Below, one piece after another: positions 18,359 through 25,876 of a stretch of DNA of 37,218 nucleotides. The stretch is from contig NZ_JACDCW010000034.1 in NCBI RefSeq assembly GCF_013817345.1, forward strand, positions 1 through 37,218. Direction: 5' to 3'. The translations under genes and the position numbers were made by a program. The notes under the pieces are model-generated. The model had not been told where the DNA came from, ran no database searches, and worked only from the letters and a program-made list of their open reading frames with translations. The stretch is from Methylibium sp. (GTDB lineage Bacteria; Pseudomonadota; Gammaproteobacteria; Burkholderiales; Burkholderiaceae_C). How positions within the stretch are numbered: position 1 is the stretch's first letter; each line of letters starts with the position of its first letter.

Positions 18359-19282
18359 CTATCCCCTCGGATGATGCTGAGCGTGAAGAAGTTTCAGCCG
18401 TTCGCGCGCCACGTGCGTGTAAATCTGCGTCGTGGAAATGTCCGCGTGGCCGAGCAGCATCTGCACGGAGCGCAGGTCCGCGCCGTGGTTCAGCAGGTGG
18501 GTCGCGAAGGCGTGGCGCAGGGTGTGCGGCGACAGTGCCACCGCAATGCCGGCAGCGCGCGCGTTCTTCTTCACGATCAACCAGAAGGCCTGCCGCGTCA
18601 TCGCGCCGCCGCGTGCGGTGGCGAACAGCGCGTCGCTGGCCTGGCCTGAAAGGATGGCAGCACGCGCCTCCAGCAGGTAGCGCGTGATCCAGCCGTGCGC
18701 TTCCTCACCGAAAGGCAGCAGCCGCTCCTTCGCGCCCTTGCCCATCACTCGCAGGGCGCCTTCGGCCAGGCCGACGTGCACCGTCTTGAGCGTGACCAAC
18801 TCGCTCACGCGCAGGCCGCTGGCGTACATCAGCTCGAGCATGGCGCGGTCGCGCAAGCCGAGCGGCGTTTGCACGTCGGGTGCCGCGAGCAGCGCTTCGA
18901 CCTGAGCCTCGCTGAGCGTTCCCGGCACGCGCAGCGGCTGTCGGGCGGCCAGCAGCTTGAGGGTTGGATCGGCGCTCAGCCGGCTCTCGCGCAGCGCCCA
19001 GCGGAAATAGCGCTTGAAGACCGTTAGCCGGCGGTTCGCGCTGGTCGCCCGCGTGCCGGCGTGGCGCGCCAGCGCGTAGCTGCGCAGATCGACTTCTGTG
19101 CTGGCGTCGATCGGCTTGCCGGTGGCACTGTGGAGCCAGCGCGCGTAGAGCGTCAGGTCGCGGCGGTAGGCGGCCAGGGTGTTGGCCGAGAGGCCGTCCG
19201 ACGTCCACAGGCCATCGAGAAAGCGGTCGATCGCCGCGGCACTCTGTGCAGGCAGCGACGGCAAGGGCGGAGCATCGGTCAC
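18359..19282 (-). CDS. xerD: Tyrosine recombinase XerD
   Basis: This is the site-specific recombinase that, with XerC, resolves chromosome dimers at dif under FtsK control. Its 307 residues are close to the usual 300. The N-terminal SAM-like core-binding domain (about 15-105) is followed by the catalytic domain. All catalytic residues are present: Arg158 (GLRVSEL), Lys182, His253 and Arg256 (HTLRH), His279 (LLGHADI) and the nucleophile Tyr288 (TTQIYTH). The start is taken as GTG 19282 because similarity begins just after it; a much longer open frame upstream is a shadow of the AEC gene. CACACT lies at -12 to -7 from the GTG, with no Shine-Dalgarno sequence. The alternative, XerC, is less likely from the C-terminal pattern. 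Confidence 0.92.
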   Translation of the reverse strand: MTDAPPLPSLPAQSAAAIDRFLDGLWTSDGLSANTLAAYRRDLTLYARWLHSATGKPIDASTEVDLRSYALARHAGTRATSANRRLTVFKRYFRWALRESRLSADPTLKLLAARQPLRVPGTLSEAQVEALLAAPDVQTPLGLRDRAMLELMYASGLRVSELVTLKTVHVGLAEGALRVMGKGAKERLLPFGEEAHGWITRYLLEARAAILSGQASDALFATARGGAMTRQAFWLIVKKNARAAGIAVALSPHTLRHAFATHLLNHGADLRSVQMLLGHADISTTQIYTHVARERLKLLHAQHHPRG

Positions 19283-19348
19283 GGCAAGAGTGTGCCTGCG
19301 CCTGAAGGCCCGGCTGCACGGGCCCATCGCGCCCGGTAACCTCAGCGC
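19283..19348. promoter_or_regulatory. Divergent promoter region between xerD and the AEC transporter gene
   Basis: These 66 bases must hold both promoters unless the promoters lie inside the genes. On the minus strand CACACT (19294-19289) lies 6 bases from the xerD GTG. On the plus strand TAACCT (19337-19342) lies 6 bases from the AEC ATG. Neither start has a Shine-Dalgarno sequence. The layout fits two back-to-back leaderless promoters; convincing -35 boxes are not visible. Confidence 0.3.
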
Positions 19349-20251
19349 ATGCGCGATGTACTGCTCCTTTTGCCCGACTTCCTGCTCATCGTGGTCGGCT
19401 TTCTCGTTTGCCGCTACACCGTGCTCAATCGGCCGATCTGGGAATCGACAGAGAAGCTGGTCTACCACCTGCTGTTCCCGGTGCTGCTGTTCGACTCCAT
19501 CGTGCGCAACCCGCTCGACCCGGCCGAGGCGGCGGCGCTGGGAGGTGCGGGCCTGGCCACCGTCACGGTCGGCATCGTGCTGGCTTACGGCCTGAAATAC
19601 TGGCGCGGCGCCGACCCGCTGCTGCACGCGTCGGGCGCGCAGGTGGCGTTCCGCTTCAACTCCTACATCGCGCTGGCCATGGCCGAGCGCCTGGGCGGCG
19701 CGGCCGGCGTGGCGCAGATGGCCTTGCTGGTGGCCGTTTGCGTGCCGCTGTGCAATGCGGGCGCCGTTCTGCCCCTGGCCCGCCACGGCGGCCACCACCT
19801 CGGGCGCGAGCTGCTGCGCAACCCGCTCATCGTCAGCACGCTGGCCGGCCTGCTCGCCAACCTGGCCGGTCTCACGTTTCCTGAGCCGGTCGGCACGACC
19901 ATGCAGCGCATCGGGCAGGCGGCGCTGCCCCTCGGCCTGATGGCGGTGGGCGCCGGCCTGCAGCTCGGCGGCCTCAAGGCCTCGCCATCGCTGGCTGCAG
20001 CGCTGCTCGCCTTGCGCCACGCCGTGCTGCCCGCATCGGCACTGGCCATCGGCCTGGCGATGGCGCTGCCGGCCTTGCAGCTCACCATGCTGGTGGCGTT
20101 CGCGGCCATGCCCACGGCGTCGAGCTGCTACGTACTGGCCGCACGCATGGGCGGCAACGGTCCCTTCGTGGCCGGGCTGGTGACGGTCTCGACCCTGCTG
20201 GGCATGCTCACGCTGCCGGCGTGGATCGCCGTGAGGCTGTGGGCCGGCTGA
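19349..20251 (+). CDS. AEC-family transporter (auxin efflux carrier superfamily)
   Basis: The product is a 300-residue inner-membrane protein with about ten helices, typical of the AEC family (malate, malonate or auxin-like carriers). Family features are the start LLPDFLLIVVGFL, the LVYHLLFPVLLFDSIV segment, the NPLIVSTLAGLLANLAGL repeat in the middle, and the C-terminal LVAFAAMPTASSCYVLA segment that is highly typical of the family. The transported anion or organic acid is unknown. It stands alone and divergent from xerD. Its 3' end faces queG across 78 bases that hold no evident terminator with a T-run. Confidence 0.92.
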   Translation: MRDVLLLLPDFLLIVVGFLVCRYTVLNRPIWESTEKLVYHLLFPVLLFDSIVRNPLDPAEAAALGGAGLATVTVGIVLAYGLKYWRGADPLLHASGAQVAFRFNSYIALAMAERLGGAAGVAQMALLVAVCVPLCNAGAVLPLARHGGHHLGRELLRNPLIVSTLAGLLANLAGLTFPEPVGTTMQRIGQAALPLGLMAVGAGLQLGGLKASPSLAAALLALRHAVLPASALAIGLAMALPALQLTMLVAFAAMPTASSCYVLAARMGGNGPFVAGLVTVSTLLGMLTLPAWIAVRLWAG

Positions 20252-20329
20252 GACTTGCGAGCTCCCGCTAACACACCGGCGAACTCGAGGACAGGCGCGC
20301 TCTGGCCGTTGTGAGTGCGCCGGGCGCGC

Positions 20330-21439
20330 TCAGCGCTGCGCCAGCGCCCAGTCGATGTGCTCGCGCACCAGCGCGCTGGCCGCCTCGCGCGCTTGGCCCA
20401 GCGCGTGCGCGAAAGAAGCATCGCCCGTCTCGCGCCAGGCATTGCCGAGCGCCACCGCCAGATTGCGCCGCCAGCGCTCGAAGCCGATGCGGCGGATTGC
20501 GCTGCCCTCGGTGCGGCGCAGGAAATCGTCTTCGTTCCAGGCCCACAGTTGCAGCAGCGAGGGTGCATCGAAGGCGTCGCGTGTGTCGAAGTCGGGCAGG
20601 CTCGCGCGCTGCGCGTACTTGTTCCAGGGGCACACGAGCTGGCAATCGTCGCAGCCGTAGATGCGGTTGCCGATCGGCGCGCGGAATTCTTCGGGGATCG
20701 GGCCGTCGTGCTCGATGGTCAGGTAGGAGATGCAGCGCCGCGCATCGAGACGGCGCTCACTGACGATGGCCTGCGTCGGGCACACGTCGATGCACGCGCG
20801 GCAAGTGCCGCAATGCGCCTCGCTCGGCGCTGTGAGCGGCAAGGCGAGGTCGACATATATCTCGCCGAGAAAGAACATCGAACCCGCCTCGCGCGACAAA
20901 GCCAGCGTGTGCTTGCCACGCCAGCCCAGGCCGCTTCTCGACGCCAGCTCCACTTCGAGCACCGGCGCGGAATCGGTGAACACGCGGTGACCGAAAGGAC
21001 CGATACGCTCGGCCAGGCCATCAGCCAGTTTCTGCAGCCGCGCGCGCATCACCTTGTGATAGTCGCGGCCGCGTGCATAGAGCGAAACCGTCGCATCGGT
21101 CGGTTGGCGCAGCCGTTCGAATTCGATTGCCTGCCAGCCTTCGCCCGTTGCGCGAGGCAAGTAGTCCATGCGCGCCGTGATCACGCGCACGGTGCCCGGC
21201 ACCAGTTCGGCCGGGCGCGCCCGCTTGAGGCCATGGCGCTCCATGTAAAGCATGCTGCCGTGCAAGCCCTGTTGCAACCACGCCAACAAGCCCGGCTCGG
21301 CGCTCGCCAGATCGACATCGGCCACACCGATCTGTGAGAATCCGAGCTCGCGCGCCGCCCGGCGCAACTCGACCCACACGTCGTCCGGCACAGCCTCTCG
21401 ATCGGCTGCTCGCTCCAGGACCACCGGCGCTCGATGCAT
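20330..21439 (-). CDS. queG: Epoxyqueuosine reductase
   Basis: This cobalamin- and Fe-S-dependent cytoplasmic enzyme reduces epoxyqueuosine to queuosine in tRNA, the last step of queuosine synthesis. The 369-residue product has the QueG N-terminal domain, the active-site Asp156 (FTDSAPVLE) and two [4Fe-4S] motifs. Cys210, 213, 216 and 220 (CGTCRACIDVC) form the first; Cys263, 266 and 270 (CDDCQLVCPWN), probably with Cys236, form the second. A C-terminal HEAT-like segment follows. The start ATG 21439 abuts the tsaE ATG head to head. A near-consensus -10 (TAGAAT, 21451-21446) ends six bases upstream of the queG ATG, which supports this start. Confidence 0.95.
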   Translation of the reverse strand: MHRAPVVLERAADREAVPDDVWVELRRAARELGFSQIGVADVDLASAEPGLLAWLQQGLHGSMLYMERHGLKRARPAELVPGTVRVITARMDYLPRATGEGWQAIEFERLRQPTDATVSLYARGRDYHKVMRARLQKLADGLAERIGPFGHRVFTDSAPVLEVELASRSGLGWRGKHTLALSREAGSMFFLGEIYVDLALPLTAPSEAHCGTCRACIDVCPTQAIVSERRLDARRCISYLTIEHDGPIPEEFRAPIGNRIYGCDDCQLVCPWNKYAQRASLPDFDTRDAFDAPSLLQLWAWNEDDFLRRTEGSAIRRIGFERWRRNLAVALGNAWRETGDASFAHALGQAREAASALVREHIDWALAQR

Positions 21440-21904
21440 CCACCGATTCTAGAAACCCGCAGCGAACACTGGCCCGACGAGGCCGCTTGCGCCGCCCGCG
21501 CGCAGGCCATGGCCGAACGCGAAGCGCTGCGCGATGCCTTCATCGAACTGCAAGGCCCGCTCGGCGCCGGCAAGACCACTTTCGCCCGGCATCTGCTGCG
21601 CGCCCTCGGCGCCAGCGGGCGCATCAAGAGCCCGAGCTATGCGGTGGTCGAGCCCTACGAACTGACTCGCGGTGCAGCCTGGCACTTCGACTTCTACCGC
21701 TTCACCGACGAGCGCGAGTGGGAAGACGCCGGCTTTCGTGACATCTTCGCCGGCCCCGGCTTGAAGCTTGTCGAATGGCCGCAGAACGCCGGTGAAACTT
21801 TGCCGGTTCCCGATCTGCGCATGGAACTCGTGCCGCTCGAAGACGACCAACGCGCCGTGCAACTGTCTGCCTACACCGAGCGCGGCCTGGAGCTGCTGCG
21901 ATGA
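21434..21904 (+). CDS. tsaE: tRNA threonylcarbamoyladenosine synthesis ATPase TsaE
   Basis: This ATPase works with TsaB, TsaC and TsaD to make t6A37 in ANN-decoding tRNAs. The product has 156 residues, as usual. Walker A is GPLGAGKTT (41-49). It is followed by the family segments IKSPSYAVVEPYEL, HFDFYRF and KLVEWPQNAGE. The ATG at 21434 directly abuts the opposing queG ATG (ATGCAT), so the first two codons of both genes overlap. The stop overlaps the amidase start as ATGA. In E. coli tsaE likewise precedes an amidase gene and mutL. Confidence 0.96.
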   Translation: MHPPILETRSEHWPDEAACAARAQAMAEREALRDAFIELQGPLGAGKTTFARHLLRALGASGRIKSPSYAVVEPYELTRGAAWHFDFYRFTDEREWEDAGFRDIFAGPGLKLVEWPQNAGETLPVPDLRMELVPLEDDQRAVQLSAYTERGLELLR

Positions 21905-23244
21905 CCGCGCGCGGTCTGCAGCGCCGCGAGCTCATCCGTCAGGCCGGTGCGCTCGTGCTGTTGCTGGGCGCGCGCGACATCGCCTTCGGCGCCACGATCC
22001 TCGCCGTGCGCGTCTGGCCGGCGTCCGACTACACCCGCGTTACGCTCGAGTCCGACACGGCGCTGGCCGCCACCCACTTCCTGATCGGCAATCCGCAGCG
22101 CGTCGTAATCGACGTCGATGGCCTCGAGCTGAGCCCGACCCTGCGAGAGCTGGTCGGGCAGGTCGAGGACGGCGACCCCTTCATCGCCAGCGTGCGGGTC
22201 GGCCAGAACCGGCCGCGCGTCGTGCGGCTGGTCATCGATCTCAAGCAGGCCAGCGAGCCGCAGGTCTTCACCCTGGAGCCGGTGGCCGCCTACCGCCACC
22301 GGCTGGTCTTCGATCTCTACCCGACCGTCGAGCGCGACCCGCTGCTCGCGCTGATGCAGGAGAAAGCCGCAGCCGAGGGCTCCGACGCGGTGAGCGCCGC
22401 CGAGGCCGAGCGCGCGGCGGAGGCGGTCAACGACGCGCTGGGCGAGTTCATCGGCAAGATCGGCGAGCCGCCGGTCGCCGCCGCCCCGCCCCCGCCGGCA
22501 GGCAAGCCGGGCGCCAAGCCCAAGGCAACCGCGCGGCTGATCATCGTCGCGCTCGACCCCGGCCACGGCGGCGAAGACCCCGGCGCCATCGGCCCGAGCG
22601 GCCTCTACGAGAAAGACGTGGTGCTGCAGATCGCGCAGCAGCTGCGCAAGCGCATCAACGCCCAGCCGAACATGCGCGCCATGATGACGCGCGACGGCGA
22701 CTTCTTCGTGCCGCTGCAGGAGCGCGTGCGCAAGGCGCGGCGCGTGCAGGCCGACCTGTTCATCTCGATCCACGCCGACGCCTTCATTCGCCCGCAGGCC
22801 CGCGGCGCCTCGGTGTTCGTGCTCAGCGAGCGCGGCGCCACCAGCGTCGAAGCGCGCTGGATGGCGAACAAGGAGAACGCCGCCGACAGGGTGGGCGGCG
22901 TCAACCTCGTCAAGAGCGAGGACGCCGCGCTCAAGCGCGCCCTGCTCGACATGAGCACCAGCGCCCAGATCCGCGACAGCCTCAAGCTCGGCACCGAAGT
23001 TCTCGGCCACATCGGCAAGGTCGGCCGGCTGCACAAGAAGCAGGTCGAGCAGGCCGGCTTCGCCGTGCTCAAGGCGCCCGACGTGCCCTCGATCCTGGTC
23101 GAGACGGCCTTCATCTCCAACCCGGACGAGGAGAAGAAGCTGCGCGACCCGCGCTATCAGGCGCAACTCGTCGAAGCGCTGGTCACCGGCATCAACCGCT
23201 ACTTCGCCAAGAACCCGCCACTGGCGCGCCAACGCGCCTTGTAA
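21901..23244 (+). CDS. amiC: N-acetylmuramoyl-L-alanine amidase (AmiB/AmiC type, AMIN plus Amidase_3)
   Basis: This periplasmic zinc amidase cuts the MurNAc-L-Ala bond in septal peptidoglycan during daughter-cell separation. The 447-residue product starts with a likely twin-arginine signal (LQRRELIRQAG, hydrophobic stretch to about 30). The septum-targeting AMIN domain covers about 32-135, an Ala/Pro-rich linker about 155-212, and the Amidase_3 domain about 213-435. Zinc ligands are His222 (PGHGG), Glu237 (LYEKD) and His291 (SIHADAF); the catalytic Glu401 is in LVETAF. The roughly 70-residue segment before Glu401 matches the autoinhibitory helix region relieved by EnvC- or NlpD-type activators. 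The gene is coupled to tsaE by ATGA. By locus it corresponds to E. coli amiB; AmiB and AmiC names are not separable here. Confidence 0.94.
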   Translation: MTARGLQRRELIRQAGALVLLLGARDIAFGATILAVRVWPASDYTRVTLESDTALAATHFLIGNPQRVVIDVDGLELSPTLRELVGQVEDGDPFIASVRVGQNRPRVVRLVIDLKQASEPQVFTLEPVAAYRHRLVFDLYPTVERDPLLALMQEKAAAEGSDAVSAAEAERAAEAVNDALGEFIGKIGEPPVAAAPPPPAGKPGAKPKATARLIIVALDPGHGGEDPGAIGPSGLYEKDVVLQIAQQLRKRINAQPNMRAMMTRDGDFFVPLQERVRKARRVQADLFISIHADAFIRPQARGASVFVLSERGATSVEARWMANKENAADRVGGVNLVKSEDAALKRALLDMSTSAQIRDSLKLGTEVLGHIGKVGRLHKKQVEQAGFAVLKAPDVPSILVETAFISNPDEEKKLRDPRYQAQLVEALVTGINRYFAKNPPLARQRAL

Positions 23245-23265
23245 GCCGGCGCGGTTTATTGCGTC

Positions 23266-23646
23266 TCAGCCATCGGCGGCAAAGGCGATGGTCGAGAGCA
23301 GTGCCAGCTCGGCCTGGCGCGAATCGAGCCGCGTGTGCTGCACCACGATCGGCACGTCCGACTCGATCACGCTCGCATACGGGGTGGCGACCGGGATCGG
23401 TTCGGGCTCCTTCAGTTGATCGAAGCGCACGTGCAGGGTGCGACGCGCCGGCACCGTGACCCGGTAAGGCCCGACCGGCTCCCGGTCGGTGAAGAACACG
23501 GTGATGCGTACCTGCGCGTCCTGATCCGAAGCGTTCAGCAGGCAGGCGGTTTCGTGGCTGGCCATCTCCGGCCCTGTCCCATGGCTCCAGCCCGGGATGT
23601 AGCCTTCGGCGATCGCCCAGCGTGTGCGGCCGATAGTCTTGTCCAC
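23266..23646 (-). CDS. Sensory rhodopsin transducer family protein (ASRT-like)
   Basis: This small soluble protein of 126 residues closely resembles the Anabaena sensory rhodopsin transducer. Shared-looking segments are IGRTRWAIAEGYIPGWSHG, SHETACLLNASDQDA, TVPARRTLHVRFDQL and PIVVQHTRLDSRQAE. The family is a beta-sandwich oligomer. The cyanobacterial member interacts with a rhodopsin, but homologues occur widely in bacteria without one, and their role is unknown. The start is GTG 23646 with a strong AAGGAG five bases upstream. It lies 95 bases after the 5'-nucleotidase gene and converges on amiC with 21 bases between stops. No rhodopsin-like seven-helix gene is in the window. Confidence 0.9.
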   Translation of the reverse strand: MDKTIGRTRWAIAEGYIPGWSHGTGPEMASHETACLLNASDQDAQVRITVFFTDREPVGPYRVTVPARRTLHVRFDQLKEPEPIPVATPYASVIESDVPIVVQHTRLDSRQAELALLSTIAFAADG

Positions 23647-23741
23647 GCGTTCTCCTTGCGTTGTGCAGGCATGCCGCCGTTTCAGGACAGCAACTCACGT
23701 GCCGAAGAACGACCACCGGCCTGTCTTGCGGGCAATGGCGC

Positions 23742-25772
23742 TCAGTTCTGCGGCAACGTGTCGGCGCGCAGCGAAAGGTTCTGAATGCGCGTGTCAGCGT
23801 CGGCGGCGACATCTGCAGCGCTGTAGGGCGTGGCCCGCGGGAACGTCGCGGCGAGAAACTGCGCCAGCGCGTTTTGCTCGCCGCCCGGCGTCGCGAACAC
23901 CTTGCTCGAGGCGCTCACCAGATCGACGCGACTCGGTGCCGACAGCGCACTGAAGGGATAGGCGTCGCCGCCGCCGGCCAAAAAGTCGAGCGTGACGAGG
24001 CGGTAGGTGGTCGAACCTGGTACCTGGAAGGCGCCGCCCGAATAGACCACCTGCGGGCCGGTGAGCGGGCCGCCGCCGTCCGGATCGTCGACCACCAACG
24101 TGCGCACGCGCGAGCCGGCCGGCTGCGCCGGATCGAAGCTGAAGCGCAAGCCGCCGACTTGCGGGAACTTGCCCTGGGTCGAGCCCGGCAGCCAGTCCGA
24201 CACGCCGTGTTCGACGACCGCCTTGAGCTCGGCCGCCGTGAGCGTCAGCAGCGACAGGCCGTTGTTGAAGCGCAGCGAGAACTCGATGTCGAGTTGCGAG
24301 ATGTCGCCGGCCTGCTTGCCCACCTCTGCGTTGGCGCGCGTGGGACCCTTCTGACCGGTGATCGAGCCGGGCGGAATGTCGAGCGAGCCGATCGAGGAGC
24401 GGATGCCGCCGCCGTTCTTGATCGACACCGCGGTGCCGGCGTCGACCGTGCGGGCATAGGCCAGGTTGGCGTCGGCGCTCAGGTTGCCGAGGTTGGTTTC
24501 CTGGCTGCGCGCCAGCACGCGGTCGCCTTCCAGGTAGACCGTGGCGGCACCGAACAGGTTGCCGTCCTTGGCGGCGATCACCGCATCGATCTTGTCGGCG
24601 ATGGCCACCACCGCCGGGATTGCGTCGGCCACGCTCACGCCAGCGCGTGTCAGACCCTCGACGTCGGTCGCCCAGGCGCCGTTGAGCTCTTCGTCGAGGC
24701 GGCCAACGATCACGCGGCCCTCCTCGTCGAAGGGCAACACGATGCGGCCGAGGTATTTGTAGTCGGCATCGACGTTGACGACGAGTACCGGCTCGTCGTC
24801 AGGCGAGGCGAACTCCAGCGGATAGGTGCCGCCGTCGGTGTCGCCCGGGCGCACGCGGTCGTCTTCGTCGTACAGGCCCGTGTTCGAGCCGCCGGCGATG
24901 ATGAGATCGACCCCGCGCAGCCGCGTTGCCAGCCCGCGCTCCACGTCGAGTTGCTGCATGTGGGCGAGCAGGATGATCTTGTCGATGCCGCCGGCCACCA
25001 GGGCATCGACCGAGGGCTGGATTTCGGCTGCCAGCGCATCGAGGTCGGCCGTGTCGGCGCCGCTCGGGCTCACGGCGATGCCGCCCACCGAGGTGATGCT
25101 CGGCAGGGTCGGCGTGCTGGCACCGACCACGCCGATGCGCTCGCCATTCACCGTGATCACGGCGTACTTCGCCAGCTCGCCGGCCAGCTCGGCCGCCGCA
25201 GCGCCGTCGTTCTCGGGCGCGGCCAGCGCGGCAAGATTGCCGTCACCGGAGAAGTCGAGGTTGGCCGACAGGTAGGGGAATGCCGTGCCGGGCCAATCGT
25301 CGGCGTCGGGGCCGGTCGCGCGCAGCAGGCTCGCGAAGTAGTTGGTGCCCAGGTCGAGGTCGTGGTTGCCGACCGTCGAGGCCTGCAGACCCATGGCGTT
25401 GAGGATGGCGATGTCGCCGCGTCCGGCGGAGGGCACGCCGAGTTCGGGCGCCAGCGAGGCATCGTCGGCGGCGTTGAAAAAGGGGCCGGGGATGTAGTTG
25501 TCGCCCGAAGACAGGAAGACCGTGTTGTCGGGCTGCTCGGCGCGAAACTTCTGCAGCAGCGCAGAGAGCGCCTTCGAGTTCTCGACCAGGTCGCCGCCGC
25601 TGTCCATGTCGGCCACGTGCAGCACCTGGAGGGTGAAGGCGGCCTGCGGCAGATCGTCGTCGTCATCGTCCGAGTCGCCGCCGCCGCACGCGGCCAGCCC
25701 GGCCGACAGGGCGCTCGCGGCCAGCAACAGGGCAAGCGGGCGGCGATACCAGGCGAAGGTCGCGAGCTGCAT
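23742..25772 (-). CDS. Lipoprotein 5'-nucleotidase/metallophosphatase (divergent UshA-like)
   Basis: This exported phosphoesterase has 676 residues. The signal peptide ends in a lipobox (AGLAAC, Cys29), followed by an acidic tether (GGGDSDDDDDD). The calcineurin-like metallophosphatase domain (about 45-370) shows LHVADMDSGG, SSGDNYIPGP, GNHDLDLG and LLAHMQQ. The 5'-nucleotidase C-terminal substrate domain (about 430-640) has NLGNLSADANLAYAR and NGGGIRSSI. Relative to UshA two metal-site motifs are altered: the first DxH is Asp55-x-Asp57, and the GH-x-H/Q motif reads AGGSNTG. I recall a divergent subfamily with such motifs, so activity may still exist. The start is ATG 25772 with AAGGAGA, inside a strong inverted repeat. 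Confidence 0.9.
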   Translation of the reverse strand: MQLATFAWYRRPLALLLAASALSAGLAACGGGDSDDDDDDLPQAAFTLQVLHVADMDSGGDLVENSKALSALLQKFRAEQPDNTVFLSSGDNYIPGPFFNAADDASLAPELGVPSAGRGDIAILNAMGLQASTVGNHDLDLGTNYFASLLRATGPDADDWPGTAFPYLSANLDFSGDGNLAALAAPENDGAAAAELAGELAKYAVITVNGERIGVVGASTPTLPSITSVGGIAVSPSGADTADLDALAAEIQPSVDALVAGGIDKIILLAHMQQLDVERGLATRLRGVDLIIAGGSNTGLYDEDDRVRPGDTDGGTYPLEFASPDDEPVLVVNVDADYKYLGRIVLPFDEEGRVIVGRLDEELNGAWATDVEGLTRAGVSVADAIPAVVAIADKIDAVIAAKDGNLFGAATVYLEGDRVLARSQETNLGNLSADANLAYARTVDAGTAVSIKNGGGIRSSIGSLDIPPGSITGQKGPTRANAEVGKQAGDISQLDIEFSLRFNNGLSLLTLTAAELKAVVEHGVSDWLPGSTQGKFPQVGGLRFSFDPAQPAGSRVRTLVVDDPDGGGPLTGPQVVYSGGAFQVPGSTTYRLVTLDFLAGGGDAYPFSALSAPSRVDLVSASSKVFATPGGEQNALAQFLAATFPRATPYSAADVAADADTRIQNLSLRADTLPQN

Positions 25773-25809
25773 TCGGGTCTCCTTGGAAACCCGAGAGCTT
25801 GGCAAGCTC
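25773..25809 (-). promoter_or_regulatory. Adjacent inverted repeats enclosing the ribosome-binding site of the 5'-nucleotidase gene
   Basis: Directly against the start codon lies a 22-base inverted repeat (25773-25794). On the minus strand its arms are TCGGGTTTCC and GGAGACCCGA with AA between; as RNA all ten positions can pair, one as G-U. The right arm and loop contain the Shine-Dalgarno AAGGAG. Immediately upstream is a second perfect repeat, GAGCTTG-G-CAAGCTC (25795-25809). The pair could be a translation-control hairpin with a second stem, or a tandem operator. The structure is seen directly; its function is inferred. Confidence 0.55.
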
Positions 25810-25876
25810 CGGTGTCAGCTTCGTGACCGCGCCGGCACCGGTGCGTGGCGGCGCCCGTTCTTCGGTGCGAAGCGCC

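Noticed and set aside
23223-23238. Perfect hairpin GGCGCG-CCAA-CGCGCC at the end of the amidase gene, as a terminator
   Set aside because: It lies within the last codons, and only two T residues follow. A 6-bp GC stem is common in this base composition.
23266-25772. A light-sensing operon based on the transducer homologue
   Set aside because: No rhodopsin or retinal synthesis gene is present, and this transducer family is widespread without rhodopsins.
23661-25826. 721-codon plus-strand open frame
   Set aside because: It lies antisense to the 5'-nucleotidase gene, which has a signal peptide and recognisable domains. The antisense translation is low-complexity and matches nothing.
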